Positions 34,789 to 44,467 of a DNA stretch of 64,000 nucleotides are shown here, one piece after another; position 1 is the first letter of the stretch; the number at the start of each line of letters is the position of its first letter. Source of the DNA: Corynebacterium bouchesdurhonense (GTDB lineage: Bacteria > Actinomycetota > Actinomycetes > Mycobacteriales > Mycobacteriaceae); the NCBI RefSeq assembly GCF_900078305.2, contig NZ_LT546028.1, positions 1,216,967 to 1,280,966 of the forward strand, given 5' to 3'. The translations under genes and the position numbers were made by a program. The notes beneath the pieces are model-generated. The model did no database searches. It was given only the letters and a program-made list of their open reading frames with translations, and was not told the DNA's origin.

Positions 34789-35373
34789 ATGCTCACCATC
34801 GCGTTCGTCACGGGCACCGAGCCGGGGAAGTGGTTTCGCCGCTACGAGGAATTTTCGGGGGCTCGCTTGTCGACGCTCCCTGCAAGCGACCCATTCCCCC
34901 TCCTGACAGCCCCCGGCGGCGCCGACCTTGCGCTGGCGCGCCTCCCCGATGCGCGGGTCGGCGAGGAGTACCACGTGGTGCGGCTCTACGAGGAGGCGGC
35001 CGGCGTCGCGGTGCCGAAGGATTCCGTCTACGCCGAGGTGGGGGAGGAGGTGCGTTGGTCCGACGTGTCCGGGGAACACCTCAACTACGCCTTTTCTGCT
35101 GCGGGGCCGACTGCGGAGGCGGAGGCTGAGCTGCGGTCGGCGCTGCAGGTGGTGGCGGCGAACGTGGGCATCGCGGTGGGGCCCCTGCCCCTGCTTCGCG
35201 CGCTGAGTAAGAAGCAGGTCGCGGCGCTGCCGCTGGCGGCTCCGACCGGGGTCGCCGCGGCAACCGAGGTGGCGCTGGTCTGGCTGAAGGAGCGCGACGC
35301 CGATGACATCCAAGACTTCGTGGGCGTGGCGAAAGGGCGGGACGAAAGGCAGGGTGAACAGCAATGGGCATAA
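34789..35373 (+). CDS. LysR-type substrate-binding-domain protein lacking the HTH
   Basis: The 194-residue protein resembles the effector-binding half of a LysR regulator (ADLALARLPDARVGEEYHVVRLYEE, GVAVPKDS, VVAANVGIAVGPLPLLRAL) with no N-terminal winged helix. It is divergent from a DUF5997 protein that might supply DNA binding, a pairing I recall from other actinobacteria. The end is unusual: the last codons and the stop are part of a perfect 28-base tandem duplication (35348-35403). A motif copy at 34865 encodes ARLSTLPASDP. Confidence 0.7.
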   Translation: MLTIAFVTGTEPGKWFRRYEEFSGARLSTLPASDPFPLLTAPGGADLALARLPDARVGEEYHVVRLYEEAAGVAVPKDSVYAEVGEEVRWSDVSGEHLNYAFSAAGPTAEAEAELRSALQVVAANVGIAVGPLPLLRALSKKQVAALPLAAPTGVAAATEVALVWLKERDADDIQDFVGVAKGRDERQGEQQWA

Positions 35374-35403
35374 GCGGCAGGGTGAACAGCAATGGGCATA
35401 AGC
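35348..35403 (+). repeat. Perfect tandem duplication of 28 bases
   Basis: The unit beginning GGCAGGGTGAACAGCAATGG occurs at 35348-35375 and again at 35376-35403 without a mismatch. The first copy holds the end of the LysR-like gene with its stop at 35371-35373. No function is evident; it looks like recent slippage. Confidence 0.9.
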
Positions 35404-35460
35404 AACGATCCCGCAACCGGAAGCGCGGTGCTGGCCCCCGATAGGGGGTGAGGGGGGAGC

Positions 35461-35470
35461 GTCGAAAAGC
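35461..35470 (+). repeat. Dispersed motif GTCGNNAAGC (intergenic)
   Basis: AGCGTCGAAAAGCGTGC lies in the 154-base gap before the LGFP-like lipoprotein. One of the few intergenic copies. Confidence 0.55.
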
Positions 35471-35527
35471 GTGCGAATGCATAATGGCCGAAGTCCCAAA
35501 ATATCGATGAAAGGTGATATTTAAGAC

Positions 35528-36154
35528 ATGAACCGCAAGATTTTCGCGTCCGCAGCAGCGCTCTCCCTGGCAACCGGCCTCGTGGCCTGCTCCAACGAGG
35601 AGACCGGCGCCGACGCCACCTCAGTGGTCTCGGAGACCGCCACTGCGACCGCCTCGGAAACGGTGACCACTCCGGCCACGACCGAAACCGAGGCCAGCAC
35701 CGCAACCGCGACGGTGACCTCCTCTGCGGCGTCCGCCTCCAGCTCCGCCGCAACCCCGGCTGCGACCGAGGAGCTCGCGCTTGCCGACGGCGCCACCGCA
35801 CTCGTGCCCCAGGGGGTCATCGAGACCATCGACAAGTACGCCGATGCCTCTTGGGGCCAGCCCACCGCCGCCGAGGAGATTGACGGCGGCTGGGTCGTGT
35901 CGTTCGACGGCGAGCACTACATCACCTGGAAGGAGAGCACCGGCGGCGCGCCGATCTGGGGCGAGATTGCCAACTCTTGGCTGAACGACGTTCGCGGCGC
36001 CCGTGTCGTGGGCTTCCCGAAGATGCCCGAAACTCCGAACACCGACCAGTCTGGCTGGAACCAGGAGTTCGAGAATGGCACCATCGAGTGGACCCGCGAT
36101 GGCGGCGCAGACGCTGCCTTCCGCGCGTTTGTAGAGGAAAAGGGCAACAAGTAA
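35528..36154 (+). CDS. Lipoprotein with an LGFP-like repeat
   Basis: The 208-residue protein has a lipoprotein signal (LATGLVAC, Cys21), a Thr/Ser/Ala/Glu-rich linker to about residue 85, and a C-terminal domain including VVGFPKMPETPN, WNQEFENGTIEW and GGADAAF. This resembles the LGFP repeat that anchors corynebacterial surface proteins to the mycolylated cell wall. A GAAAGGTG site lies upstream. It is followed by a strong hairpin terminator. Confidence 0.75.
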   Translation: MNRKIFASAAALSLATGLVACSNEETGADATSVVSETATATASETVTTPATTETEASTATATVTSSAASASSSAATPAATEELALADGATALVPQGVIETIDKYADASWGQPTAAEEIDGGWVVSFDGEHYITWKESTGGAPIWGEIANSWLNDVRGARVVGFPKMPETPNTDQSGWNQEFENGTIEWTRDGGADAAFRAFVEEKGNK

Positions 36155-36170
36155 GCATTTTGGCCCCCGC

Positions 36171-36202
36171 GCCCTGTGGATAACCCGAGTTATCCACAGG
36201 GC
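36171..36202 (+). terminator. Terminator hairpin built of two inverted DnaA boxes
   Basis: GCCCTGTGGATAAC and GTTATCCACAGGGC form a perfect 14-base stem with a CCGA loop, followed by GTTTTGCGTT. Each arm contains TTATCCACA (or its complement), a perfect match to the DnaA-box consensus. It stands between the lipoprotein and an HNH endonuclease gene, far from oriC genes. Confidence 0.85.
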
Positions 36203-36251
36203 GTTTTGCGTTCCCTTTACGTTTCGTCTGTTGTGTTCTAGTGTGCCGGGC

Positions 36252-37367
36252 ATGACACCGTTCCAAGCAATGCTCAACGCCCACACCATCGACACCCTGG
36301 CCGATTTCAGCCGCAATGACGCGCTCGCCGCAGGGTTCTCCACCGCCAAAGTCAACCAGTGGCAACACCTCCACGATGTCTACTACGGGCCCGCCAAAGC
36401 TAACAAACAACGTGCAAAGGCTCTGCGCCGCGCCTCCGAGGGGCGATTCAGCCTCGACCAGCTCACCCTGATCGAAAACGCGCTGAAACCCGTTGCCAAC
36501 CCCGCCGCCCGCATGCGGCTGCGGTTGCGCCTGCTCGCGACCGCGATGAACTACAAAGCCCTGCGCGCGCTGATCAAGCAGCTGGTACCGAAAACCACCA
36601 CCGCGCCGAAGAAGGGCGTGCGTTTCACCGCGTCGAGGAACCGCACCCGCACCATGACAGTCACCGCGGATGAGCGCGACATCGCCGACATCGAACACCT
36701 CATCAGCCGGGATATTGACCCCGACCGTCCCGCCTCGGGGCAATTCTTGGACAATTTCCTCACCACGCTGCGCGACGGGGTAGGGGTGCCCCGTGCCGTG
36801 CCGAGGCCGCTGTTGCTCATCCCGCTGCCCGACTACACCCGCATTGTGGCCGGCGACGGGGACGACATCACCCTAGGGCTCACCGACGGCACCACCATGA
36901 CCGGCGCCGAATACCTCACTAAGCATCACGCGGACACCATCGAAGTCGCCGCCTTCCACCCCCAGCACGGCCCCGTGAACCTCTACCGCACCGAGCGCTT
37001 CGCCAACAAGAAGCAACGCGACCTCGCCCGCGCCGCCATGCCGATCTGCCCCGTCCCCGGTTGCCGCCACGGTGCCGACTCCTGCGAAATCCACCACATC
37101 ACCGCATGGAAGTTCGGCGGAGAAACCAACCTCGATAACCTTGCGCCCCTGTGCCGCTACCACAACGGAACCAACGACGACGATCCCACCAACCCCCGCC
37201 GCGGCCGCGTAGAGAACATAAGTGGCACCCCCACCTGGGTCTCTCCGCGCGGCTACCCCGCCGAAAACACCACCCACCCCTACGCCCCCAAACGCACCCT
37301 CTTCGCCCGGAGCGCCCCGGCGCCGGCGGCCACCGTTGAGCCGGGCCACGGGGCGGCTTCGCTCTAG
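36252..37367 (+). CDS. HNH endonuclease family protein (DUF222/13E12-like)
   Basis: The 371-residue protein has a long helical DUF222-like region and a C-terminal HNH domain with two zinc cysteine pairs and histidines: [40 protein letters not shown]. Homologues related to the mycobacterial 13E12 repeats are multi-copy in actinobacteria and often act as mobile-associated nucleases of unclear function. ATG 36252 is chosen over TTG 36231. A DnaA-box hairpin terminator lies just upstream. It is convergent with the MFS gene, overlapping at the stop. Confidence 0.8.
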   Translation: MTPFQAMLNAHTIDTLADFSRNDALAAGFSTAKVNQWQHLHDVYYGPAKANKQRAKALRRASEGRFSLDQLTLIENALKPVANPAARMRLRLRLLATAMNYKALRALIKQLVPKTTTAPKKGVRFTASRNRTRTMTVTADERDIADIEHLISRDIDPDRPASGQFLDNFLTTLRDGVGVPRAVPRPLLLIPLPDYTRIVAGDGDDITLGLTDGTTMTGAEYLTKHHADTIEVAAFHPQHGPVNLYRTERFANKKQRDLARAAMPICPVPGCRHGADSCEIHHITAWKFGGETNLDNLAPLCRYHNGTNDDDPTNPRRGRVENISGTPTWVSPRGYPAENTTHPYAPKRTLFARSAPAPAATVEPGHGAASL

Positions 37368-38938
37368 CTCAAATCCTCCTTCAGAGGCTCTTCTTCCACC
37401 GGGAGCAGGAGGATGAAGGCGAGGATCGCCAGCGGCACCATCAGAAGGAACACGGGGGTGAGGCCGTCGTTGTAGCTGCTCAGCACCGCCTCCTTCAATT
37501 CCGGCGGGAGCTGGGTCACGAGCTCCGGCGTCAGGTTGTTCGCGGCGCCCTCGCCGAACTTTTCGGCCCACGCCGCGGCGTCCGGGCCCATTTTTTGCAG
37601 AGCCTCAGGCAGCCGCTCCTCCAGGTGCTCGCGCATGTTGTGGATGAACAGCGAGCCGGACAGGGAAGCGCCGACGGCGGAACCGATCTGGCGGAAGAAG
37701 TTGTTGGTGGCCGTAGCCGTGCCGACCTCCGACATGGGGAAGGAGTTCTGGACGATGAGCACCAGCACCTGCATCACCAGGCCTAGGCCGAAGCCGAAGA
37801 TGAACATGTAGACGCCCAGCGTGGTCAGCGACGTGCCCGGGGTGAGGCGGGAAAACAGGAAAAGCCCCGCGGTGGTGATCGCCATGCCGACAAGCGGGTA
37901 CATCTTATACCGACCGGTCTTCGAGATGATGAAGCCCACCGCCATGCCGGTTGCAAGCATGCCGACCACCATCGGCAGCATCATCAGGCCCGCCTCGGTC
38001 GGTGTCAGCTCGTGCACCATTTGGAGGTAGGTGGGCAGGTAGGCCAGGGAGGACGTCATGGCCAGGCCCAGCACCGTGCCGGCCGCGGTGGTGAGCACCA
38101 TGTTGCGGTTGGCAAACAGGCGCATCGGGATCAGCGGGTTGCCGCTGCGCAGCTCGACTAGCACGAAAAGCACGGCGGAGACGGCCGACGCGGTTGCGGT
38201 GCCGATGATGATCGGCGAGCTCCACTCGTACTGGGTGCCGCCCCAGGTGGTGGTGAGGATCAGGCATGCGGTGGCGATAGCCATCAGCATGGTGCCCAGC
38301 CAGTCAACCTCGACGCCCTTCAGCGATCCGGTCCGCAGTTTTAGCACCGCGCTGGACACACCCATGGCAAGCAGGCCGAGGGGGATGTTCATCCACAGGG
38401 CCCAGCGCCAGCCGGGGCCGTCGGTGAACCAGCCGCCGAGCACTGGGCCGAGCACGGAGGCGACGCCGAAGACCGCGCCCATCACGCCCATGTACTTGCC
38501 GCGCTCGCGGGCCGGGACCACCTCAGCGATGATGGACTGCGAGTTCACCATCATGCCGCCGGCACCAAGGCCCTGGACGGCGCGTCCGATGATCAGCAAG
38601 GTCATCGAATTGGCGAAGCCGCCGATCGTCGAGCCGATGACAAAGAACGCGATGCCCGTGATGTAGAGCCACTTGCGTCCCAGGATGTCGCCGAGCTTGC
38701 CGTTGATGGGCATCGCGATCGTCATCGTGACAAGGAACGAAGAGATGACCCAGCTCATGTGGTCGACGCCGCCGAGCTCGCCCACGATGGTGGGAAGCGC
38801 GGTGGAGAAGATCATCTGACCCAGTGAGCTCATCAGCATGGTGAGCAGCAGTGCGGCGAAGATCAGGCCGACGTTCGGCTTGCGACCTTCACCGGATCCG
38901 GCGGGCGCGTCCGGGCGCGCGCCTCGGGTTTCTACCAT
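37364..38938 (-). CDS. DHA2-type MFS drug exporter (EmrB/QacA family)
   Basis: The 524-residue protein has about 14 membrane segments and the DHA2 motifs: [32 protein letters not shown] (motif A), [19 protein letters not shown], and [21 protein letters not shown] (motif C). Members export lipophilic drugs, dyes or surfactants by proton antiport. Its ATG lies inside the last codons of the TetR gene, so the two are coupled. The TetR operator palindromes upstream suggest drug-inducible control. Confidence 0.9.
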   Translation of the reverse strand: MVETRGARPDAPAGSGEGRKPNVGLIFAALLLTMLMSSLGQMIFSTALPTIVGELGGVDHMSWVISSFLVTMTIAMPINGKLGDILGRKWLYITGIAFFVIGSTIGGFANSMTLLIIGRAVQGLGAGGMMVNSQSIIAEVVPARERGKYMGVMGAVFGVASVLGPVLGGWFTDGPGWRWALWMNIPLGLLAMGVSSAVLKLRTGSLKGVEVDWLGTMLMAIATACLILTTTWGGTQYEWSSPIIIGTATASAVSAVLFVLVELRSGNPLIPMRLFANRNMVLTTAAGTVLGLAMTSSLAYLPTYLQMVHELTPTEAGLMMLPMVVGMLATGMAVGFIISKTGRYKMYPLVGMAITTAGLFLFSRLTPGTSLTTLGVYMFIFGFGLGLVMQVLVLIVQNSFPMSEVGTATATNNFFRQIGSAVGASLSGSLFIHNMREHLEERLPEALQKMGPDAAAWAEKFGEGAANNLTPELVTQLPPELKEAVLSSYNDGLTPVFLLMVPLAILAFILLLPVEEEPLKEDLS

Positions 38939-39552
38939 TTCAGGTCCTTTGCGTAGTTCGATAGGTGGGTAGCGTGGTTGCGGAGGTGCTCGGTTGGGTC
39001 CGCGCCGTCCGGCGGGTGCCAGAGGTAGAGGCTGACCACCACCTGCAGCAGCCCGACGATCGAGTGGGCCTCCACTTCGGGCGGGCCGTCGAAACGCCGA
39101 TCCTCGGGGAAGCGCTCGAGGTGGTCGTGCACCGCCTGGGCGATCCCGGTGAGGAAACCCCGCCTCCGAGTGGCCTCCGCGTGCAGGAGCCCGGGGTTCG
39201 ACTCGATGAGCTCCCGGCGGCAGGCTTGGTTGGGGGAAATTCCGCCTTCGGCGCCGGGAACGACCTCGATCGAACGCAACACCAGGTCGAGGACGTTGTC
39301 CGCCCGCGTTTCGCGGATAGCGGCGAGGCCCTCCTCCGAGCAGGTGAAGGGGAAGACCCCGAGGACCGCCTCATCCTTGGAGTCCATGTAATTGAAGAAG
39401 GTGCGGCGCGAGATCCCCGACGCCCGGCAGATGTCATCGACGGTCACGTTGTCGTAACCGCGGGCATCCACGAGCGCGGCGGCTTCGTCGCAAATGCGGC
39501 GCTTGGTGGCGAGCCGCTTCCGCTCCCGAATCCCGATATCCTCGTTTTGCAC
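38932..39552 (-). CDS. TetR-family repressor of the MFS exporter
   Basis: The protein has the HTH at about residues 10-52 ([22 protein letters not shown], then [31 protein letters not shown]). GTG 39552 is preferred to the upstream in-frame ATG at 39588 because the first palindrome overlaps that extension. The stop overlaps the exporter start by seven bases. Two adjacent 15-base palindromes at the start strongly suggest autorepression. Ligand unknown. Confidence 0.85.
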   Translation of the reverse strand: MQNEDIGIRERKRLATKRRICDEAAALVDARGYDNVTVDDICRASGISRRTFFNYMDSKDEAVLGVFPFTCSEEGLAAIRETRADNVLDLVLRSIEVVPGAEGGISPNQACRRELIESNPGLLHAEATRRRGFLTGIAQAVHDHLERFPEDRRFDGPPEVEAHSIVGLLQVVVSLYLWHPPDGADPTEHLRNHATHLSNYAKDLKW

Positions 39553-39578
39553 GGGGTGCAATATTACACCCGGTGCAA
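39547..39578. promoter_or_regulatory. Twin palindromic TetR operators
   Basis: TTGCACGGGGTGCAA (39547-39561) and TTACACCCGGTGCAA (39564-39578) are two near-perfect palindromes with centres 17 bases apart, overlapping the start of the TetR gene. This is typical of dimer-pair binding by TetR-family repressors controlling their own operon. Confidence 0.75.
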
Positions 39579-39595
39579 CAAGGGGCAAGTCCGCG

Positions 39596-40057
39596 CTATC
39601 GACGCAGGCCGGGGGTCAATTCGCCCTCCGCCACCACAAGCCCGTCCTCCACGTACGACGCCACCACCCTGCCGCGCTCCGGCACCTCCACGCGCCACGA
39701 ACCGTCGCCGATCGCGCCGGCGCACGCACCCGTGAGCGGGACTGACCGCAGCGAAGTATCGAAGTAGGCCGTGCAGCCGGTCTCGGTGAGCGTCACCGTG
39801 GCGGTGCCGCCACCGAACACCGCCGTCACGGGCCACGGCTGCGGTTCGGCGGCCCCGCCGGTTGGGGTCAGGGAGCCGGAGTACGGTCCGGTGGGGGAGG
39901 CGTCGCCAAGCAAAAGCTCCTGGCGGGGGTGCGCATACCGATACCCGGCCGCGGCCGCGACGCCGATGAGCGCGATCGCGAGCGCAATCACCCCGGCAAT
40001 CACCCACGGCCGGTTGGAGCCGCCGGCGGCGCGCAGCTCAGAAAAGGAATCGGGCAT
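39596..40057 (-). CDS. Membrane-anchored protein of unknown function
   Basis: The 153-residue protein has one membrane helix (WVIAGVIALAIALIGVAAAAGY, about 18-39) and an extracytoplasmic domain with two cysteines (TGCTAYF and TGACAGAIG) that could form a disulphide. The beta-rich part contains PWPVTAVFGGGTATVTLT. I do not recognise the domain. It lies between the TetR gene and fumC. A motif copy (39902) encodes LLLGDASP. Confidence 0.6.
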   Translation of the reverse strand: MPDSFSELRAAGGSNRPWVIAGVIALAIALIGVAAAAGYRYAHPRQELLLGDASPTGPYSGSLTPTGGAAEPQPWPVTAVFGGGTATVTLTETGCTAYFDTSLRSVPLTGACAGAIGDGSWRVEVPERGRVVASYVEDGLVVAEGELTPGLRR

Positions 40058-40108
40058 AGCTAAACCCCCAGCTCGACGACGTTGCTGGGGGTAGAGCTTA
40101 GCGGGGCA

Positions 40109-41509
40109 CTACGCGCGGTCGGTGTTCGCCATCGACAGTACGTCGAGGCGCTTGTCCAGCTCCTCCTCGGTGAGCTTCTCGCCGTCCACGAAACCGAGGT
40201 CGATCGTGGCCTGGCGGATGGTGATGCCCTCCTTCACGGCGTGCTTGGCAATCTTTGCCGCGTTCTCGTAGCCGATCGCCGAGTTCAGCGGGGTCACGAT
40301 CGACGGGGAGGACTCGGCCAAGGTGCGCATGCGCTCAACGTTCGGCTCGATGCCGTCCACCAAACGGGTAGCGAACTGGCGGGCGGTGTTGGCCAAAAGC
40401 CGCGCCGACTCGAGCACGTTGCGGGCCATGACCGGGATGAACACGTTCAGCTCAAACTGGCCCTGGGTGCCCGCGAACGCCACCGCAGCGTCGTTGCCGA
40501 TCACCTGCGCGGAGACCTGGGTGGCGGTCTCGCACAGCACCGGGTTGACCTTGCCCGGCATGATCGAGGAGCCCGGCTGAAGGTCCGGCAGGTGGATCTC
40601 GCCGATACCAGCGAGCGGGCCGGAGCCCATCAGGCGGATGTCATTCGCGATCTTGTACAGGGAAACCGCCACGGAGCGCATCGCGCCGGAGAACTCGACC
40701 AAGCCGTCGCGGTTTGCCTGCGCCTCGAAGTGGTTCTTCGCCTCGGACAGCTGCTCGACGCCCGTGAGCTTACGCAGCTCCTCGGTCACCTTGCCGCCGA
40801 ACTCTGCCGGGGTGTTGATGCCGGTTCCCACGGCGGTGCCGCCGATGGCCAGCTCACCCAGGTGGGTCAGGGTGTTCTCCACGCGCTCGATGCCCAGCTC
40901 GATCTGGCGGGCGTAGCCGGAGAACTCCTGGCCGAGGGTGACCGGGGTGGCGTCCATGAGGTGGGTGCGGCCGGACTTGACCACGTCGTGCCACTCGGCA
41001 GCCTTGTTGGAGAGGGACTGGTGCAGCACCTTCAGCGCCGGGATGAGGTCCTCAACGGCGGCCTCGGTGGCGGCGACGTGCGTGGCAGTGGGGAAGGTGT
41101 CGTTGGAGGACTGGCCCATGTTCACGTCGTCGTTCGGGTGCACCTCAACGCCGTTGGCCTTTGCGATCGACGCGATGACCTCATTGGTGTTCATGTTGGA
41201 AGAGGTGCCGGAACCAGTTTGGAACACGTCGATGGGGAACTGGTCGTTGTGCTTGCCGTCAGCGATCTCCTTCGCCGCGGAGATGATGGCGTCGGCCTTG
41301 GCGGCATCGAGGTTGCCCAGGTCCTTGTTCACCTGCGCGCAGGCTGCCTTGAGCAGACCGAGCGCGCGGATCTGCTGCGCTTCCAGCCCGCGACCGGAGA
41401 TGGGGAAGTTCTCCACGGCGCGCTGGGTCTGCGCGCGCCACAGGGCGTCGACGGGCACCTTGACCTCGCCCATGGTGTCGTGCTCGATGCGGTATTCCTG
41501 ATCAGCCAT
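40109..41509 (-). CDS. fumC: Fumarate hydratase class II
   Basis: The 466-residue enzyme interconverts fumarate and malate in the TCA cycle. Clear motifs: [47 protein letters not shown], and the signature [15 protein letters not shown]. Length matches FumC tetramers. Neither class I FumAB nor iron-sulphur motifs are present. The open reading frame begins at ATG 41509 and a short gap separates it from the divergent CPBP protease gene. Confidence 0.97.
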   Translation of the reverse strand: MADQEYRIEHDTMGEVKVPVDALWRAQTQRAVENFPISGRGLEAQQIRALGLLKAACAQVNKDLGNLDAAKADAIISAAKEIADGKHNDQFPIDVFQTGSGTSSNMNTNEVIASIAKANGVEVHPNDDVNMGQSSNDTFPTATHVAATEAAVEDLIPALKVLHQSLSNKAAEWHDVVKSGRTHLMDATPVTLGQEFSGYARQIELGIERVENTLTHLGELAIGGTAVGTGINTPAEFGGKVTEELRKLTGVEQLSEAKNHFEAQANRDGLVEFSGAMRSVAVSLYKIANDIRLMGSGPLAGIGEIHLPDLQPGSSIMPGKVNPVLCETATQVSAQVIGNDAAVAFAGTQGQFELNVFIPVMARNVLESARLLANTARQFATRLVDGIEPNVERMRTLAESSPSIVTPLNSAIGYENAAKIAKHAVKEGITIRQATIDLGFVDGEKLTEEELDKRLDVLSMANTDRA

Positions 41510-41583
41510 TACGATCCTTTGCCGTTGCAGTTAACGCTTACACCTTGGGATTATGCCCGATGGGTCACGTTCGAGGAGCAGAT

Positions 41584-42273
41584 ATGCCGGAACTCACCCC
41601 GCCGCGTGGGAGGGACGCGCTGGTGGCGGTGGGGGCCATGGCGGCGACCTACCTTCTCCTGATCGGGCAGGGGCTGATCTTGATCCGGTTGCGTCCTCCG
41701 CGGGAGGCGGCCGTGGTTGCCCTGCCCGCGGCGATCGCGCTGTCACTTGCCGCACCCGCGTGGTTCCTGGTCCGCCACATGCGGCGCCGCGGGCTCGAGC
41801 TCGGCTTCACGCCGCTGGGCAAGGGAGGCTGGCACCTGCTGTGGCGCATCCCCGCGCTCATCATCGCCGCCGGGTTGGCCACCGCCACCGTCGCGCCGCT
41901 GTTCGGCCTCGAGCCGTCGCCGGACACCGCGGCGGAATCTATTGCGGGCGAGGCGACGAGCTCCTTGCCGATCCTGCTGACACTCGCGGGGTATTTGCTG
42001 CTCGGCCCGTTCATCGAGGAGCTCGTCTTCCGCCGGGTGCTGCTCGGCTACTTCGACACCCGCATGCCGGGGTGGACGAGCGTCCTGCTTACCTCGCTCC
42101 TCTTCGGGGCCGTGCACGTGGTGCCGCAGGCCGTCATCTACACCTTCTTCCTAGGCATCGGCCTAGCGTGGCTCGCCCGCCTGCACCGCGGCATCACGGG
42201 CAGCTTCATCGCCCACCTGGTGAACAATGTGGTGGCGAGCCTCGGCGTGTTCGCGGCCCTGTTCGCGCTCTAG
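41584..42273 (+). CDS. CPBP-family intramembrane glutamic endopeptidase (Abi-like)
   Basis: The 229-residue membrane protein has six or seven hydrophobic segments and the CPBP motifs [11 protein letters not shown] (with EE and RR), FGAVHVV, and [10 protein letters not shown]. These are proposed catalytic residues of the Rce1-type intramembrane proteases, some of which protect against bacteriocins. ATG 41584 follows GAGGAG at five bases. Its stop overlaps the convergent glpX by four bases. Substrate unknown. Confidence 0.85.
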   Translation: MPELTPPRGRDALVAVGAMAATYLLLIGQGLILIRLRPPREAAVVALPAAIALSLAAPAWFLVRHMRRRGLELGFTPLGKGGWHLLWRIPALIIAAGLATATVAPLFGLEPSPDTAAESIAGEATSSLPILLTLAGYLLLGPFIEELVFRRVLLGYFDTRMPGWTSVLLTSLLFGAVHVVPQAVIYTFFLGIGLAWLARLHRGITGSFIAHLVNNVVASLGVFAALFAL

Positions 42274-43283
42274 TTGGTCGGGTCGGTGTAGTCGATCACC
42301 GAGTACTCCTGCAGCTTGGCCAGTTTGTGCATGGATTCCACGTAACGCACCGTGCCGGACTTCGAGCGCATGACCAGGGAGCGGGTGGTGGCGCCGGCCT
42401 TGCGGTACGACACGCCGCGCAGTAGATCCCCGTTGGTCACGCCGGTGGCGGCGAAGTAACAGTTGTCGGAGGAGACCAGGTCATTGATACCCAGCACGCG
42501 GTCCAGGTCGTGGCCCGCGGCGAGCACGGCCTCGCGCTCCGCGTCGCTCTGCGGAGCGAGCATGCCCTGGATCTCGCCGCCGAGGCACTTCAGCGCGCAC
42601 GCGGTCACCACGCCTTCCGGGGTGCCGCCGATGCCCATCGCCAAGTCGATGGAACTGGTGTCCTGTGCGGCGGCGATGGCGCCAGCCACATCGCCGTCCA
42701 TGATGAACCGGACTTTGGCGCCGGCTTTCCGGATATCGTCGACAAGCTGCTCGTGCCGCGGACGGTCGAGCACCACCACGGTCACCTCGGACGGCAGGAT
42801 GCCCTTGGCCCTCGCCACCGCGTCGATGTTGGCCGCGACGGGCGCGGTGATGTCGATGACGCCCGCGGCTTCCGGGCCGACCGCGATCTTGTTCATGTAG
42901 AAGGCGTCGCGCGGGTTGAACATGGAGCCGCGGTCCGCCGCCGCGATGACGGAGATCGCGTTCGGGCGTCCCTCGGCCATGAGGCGGGTGCCGTCCACCG
43001 GATCGACCGCGAGGTCGACGGCGGCACCGTTGCCGTTGCCCACCTGCTCGCCGTTGTAGAGCATCGGGGCCTCGTCCTTCTCACCCTCGCCGATGACAAT
43101 CACGCCGTCCATGTCGACGGAGTTGATCATCTTGCGCATCGCATCCACCGCGGCGCCGTCACCCTCGTTCTTCTTGCCACGGCCCACCCAGCGACCGGAC
43201 GCGAGCGCCGCCGCCTCCGTCACGCGGACCAGTTCCATCGCGAGGTTGCGGTCGGGGAAGTATTCGTTGGTCGATTCAGTCAT
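42270..43283 (-). CDS. glpX: Fructose-1,6-bisphosphatase class II
   Basis: The 337-residue enzyme hydrolyses fructose 1,6-bisphosphate in gluconeogenesis. The lithium-sensitive phosphatase motifs are [40 protein letters not shown] and [23 protein letters not shown] 43283 is preferred to the open extension at 43301 because homologues start [18 protein letters not shown] and GAGGAGG lies nine bases upstream. It is the only FBPase in the window and divergent from a DUF4245 gene, as in other corynebacteria. Confidence 0.95.
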   Translation of the reverse strand: MTESTNEYFPDRNLAMELVRVTEAAALASGRWVGRGKKNEGDGAAVDAMRKMINSVDMDGVIVIGEGEKDEAPMLYNGEQVGNGNGAAVDLAVDPVDGTRLMAEGRPNAISVIAAADRGSMFNPRDAFYMNKIAVGPEAAGVIDITAPVAANIDAVARAKGILPSEVTVVVLDRPRHEQLVDDIRKAGAKVRFIMDGDVAGAIAAAQDTSSIDLAMGIGGTPEGVVTACALKCLGGEIQGMLAPQSDAEREAVLAAGHDLDRVLGINDLVSSDNCYFAATGVTNGDLLRGVSYRKAGATTRSLVMRSKSGTVRYVESMHKLAKLQEYSVIDYTDPTN

Positions 43284-43465
43284 CGAGCGGGGCCTCCTCA
43301 AGGCGAGTAGCGGGCGTAGCGGGCACCGGCAGGCACCACACCACTATTCTGGCACCTCCGCCGTGGGCGGATGCCTGTTTCTACACCTGAAAAGGGGAGC
43401 GGCCGCGCGGCGGGCACGCCTGTGTTGATTCGGGGGCCGGTCGAGGGCATGCCATACTGTTGCCC

Positions 43466-44050
43466 GTGGCTAAAGACAAACCCCGCGTATTCCAAGACGG
43501 TCGCGACATGTTCCTCAACGTCCTGATCGTGGTGGTGCTCATGCTCGTGGGCGTGGGCGCGACGGGGCTGTGCTCCTACAACCCCGGCGGGCCGGAGGCG
43601 GGGCCCGTGCACGAGGTGGACGCCGAGACGTTCCTCAACATGGAGGCGCGCGCCGTGGATTTCCCCGTGCGCTTCCCGCAGATGCCGGAGGGCTGGGTGA
43701 CAAACTCGGCGCGTCGAACCATGATCGACGGCCAGCCCGCGCCGGTGGTTGGCTGGGTCACGCCCGACCGGGGCTACCTCCAACTCACCCAAACCGGCGC
43801 CGCCTTTGATGCCGCCGTAGCCGGCCACGACGATAAGCTGCGCCCAGAGGAGCGCACCGAGACCATCGAGGGCACCGAAGCGCGCGTGCTGCTTTCCGAC
43901 GACAACGACGTGCGCGACCTCTGGGTGGTGGACGCCGGCGATGCCCGCCTGCTAGTTACCGGCGCCGGCACCGATGACGAGTTCCGCCAGCTCATCTCCA
44001 CCGCGCTACACACCGCGCCGATCGCGGCGAGCGCAGCAAGCGCGGCCTAG
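43466..44050 (+). CDS. DUF4245 membrane-anchored protein
   Basis: The 194-residue protein has one N-terminal membrane helix (MFLNVLIVVVLMLVGVGATGL) and an extracytoplasmic domain with FPVRFPQMPEGWVTNSARR, GYLQLTQTGAAFD and VLLSDDNDVRDLWVVD. This pattern and the location beside glpX and xseB match DUF4245. GTG 43466 is preferred to TTG 43460 because it directly precedes AKDKPRVF. Function unknown. Confidence 0.8.
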   Translation: MAKDKPRVFQDGRDMFLNVLIVVVLMLVGVGATGLCSYNPGGPEAGPVHEVDAETFLNMEARAVDFPVRFPQMPEGWVTNSARRTMIDGQPAPVVGWVTPDRGYLQLTQTGAAFDAAVAGHDDKLRPEERTETIEGTEARVLLSDDNDVRDLWVVDAGDARLLVTGAGTDDEFRQLISTALHTAPIAASAASAA

Positions 44051-44056
44051 CCGGGC

Positions 44057-44106
44057 GAGACTCCCGCGCCGCGGCCTCCCGCGCCGAGACTCCCGCGCTG
44101 CGGCCT
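44057..44106. repeat. Short tandem-like direct repeat
   Basis: A 21-base unit starting GAGACTCCCGCGCCGCGGCC recurs with one mismatch at 44086-44106 after a 29-base period, between the DUF4245 gene and xseB. The second copy reaches two bases into the xseB end. No function is apparent. Confidence 0.6.
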
Positions 44107-44395
44107 ACTGCGCCTCGCCCGCGTTCGTGCCCCCGGCCTGGCCGTCGGCCTGCGCGCGCTCCTGAATCACCGCCTCGACGCGCTGCGCCGCGCCGTGGAG
44201 CAGCACCTCGCAGCGCTTCGCCAGCGCCTCGCCGCGCTCCCAGTACTTCAGCGACTCGTCCAGGCTCATCTGACCCAGCTCGAGGATCCGCACTGTTTCC
44301 GCCAGCTCGTCGCGGGCTCGCTCGTAGCTCAGGGTGTCCGGGTCCGGGAAGGCGTTATCGCCGGGCTGTCCCGCGCCGAAAGTGTTGTCAGCCAT
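44105..44395 (-). CDS. xseB: Exodeoxyribonuclease VII small subunit
   Basis: The 96-residue protein matches Xse[48 protein letters not shown] 44395 follows GAGGAG at seven bases; the open frame extends ten codons more. The small subunit binds the XseA coiled-coil region in the single-strand-specific exonuclease VII. Spacing to xseA upstream is 72 bases on the same strand. Confidence 0.93.
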   Translation of the reverse strand: MADNTFGAGQPGDNAFPDPDTLSYERARDELAETVRILELGQMSLDESLKYWERGEALAKRCEVLLHGAAQRVEAVIQERAQADGQAGGTNAGEAQ

Positions 44396-44467
44396 CGTGT
44401 TCTCCTCGCTTCGAAAATCTGTCACTACAAAAACTACAAAGGTTCCGCAGGGTGGTCTGGCCGCCGG

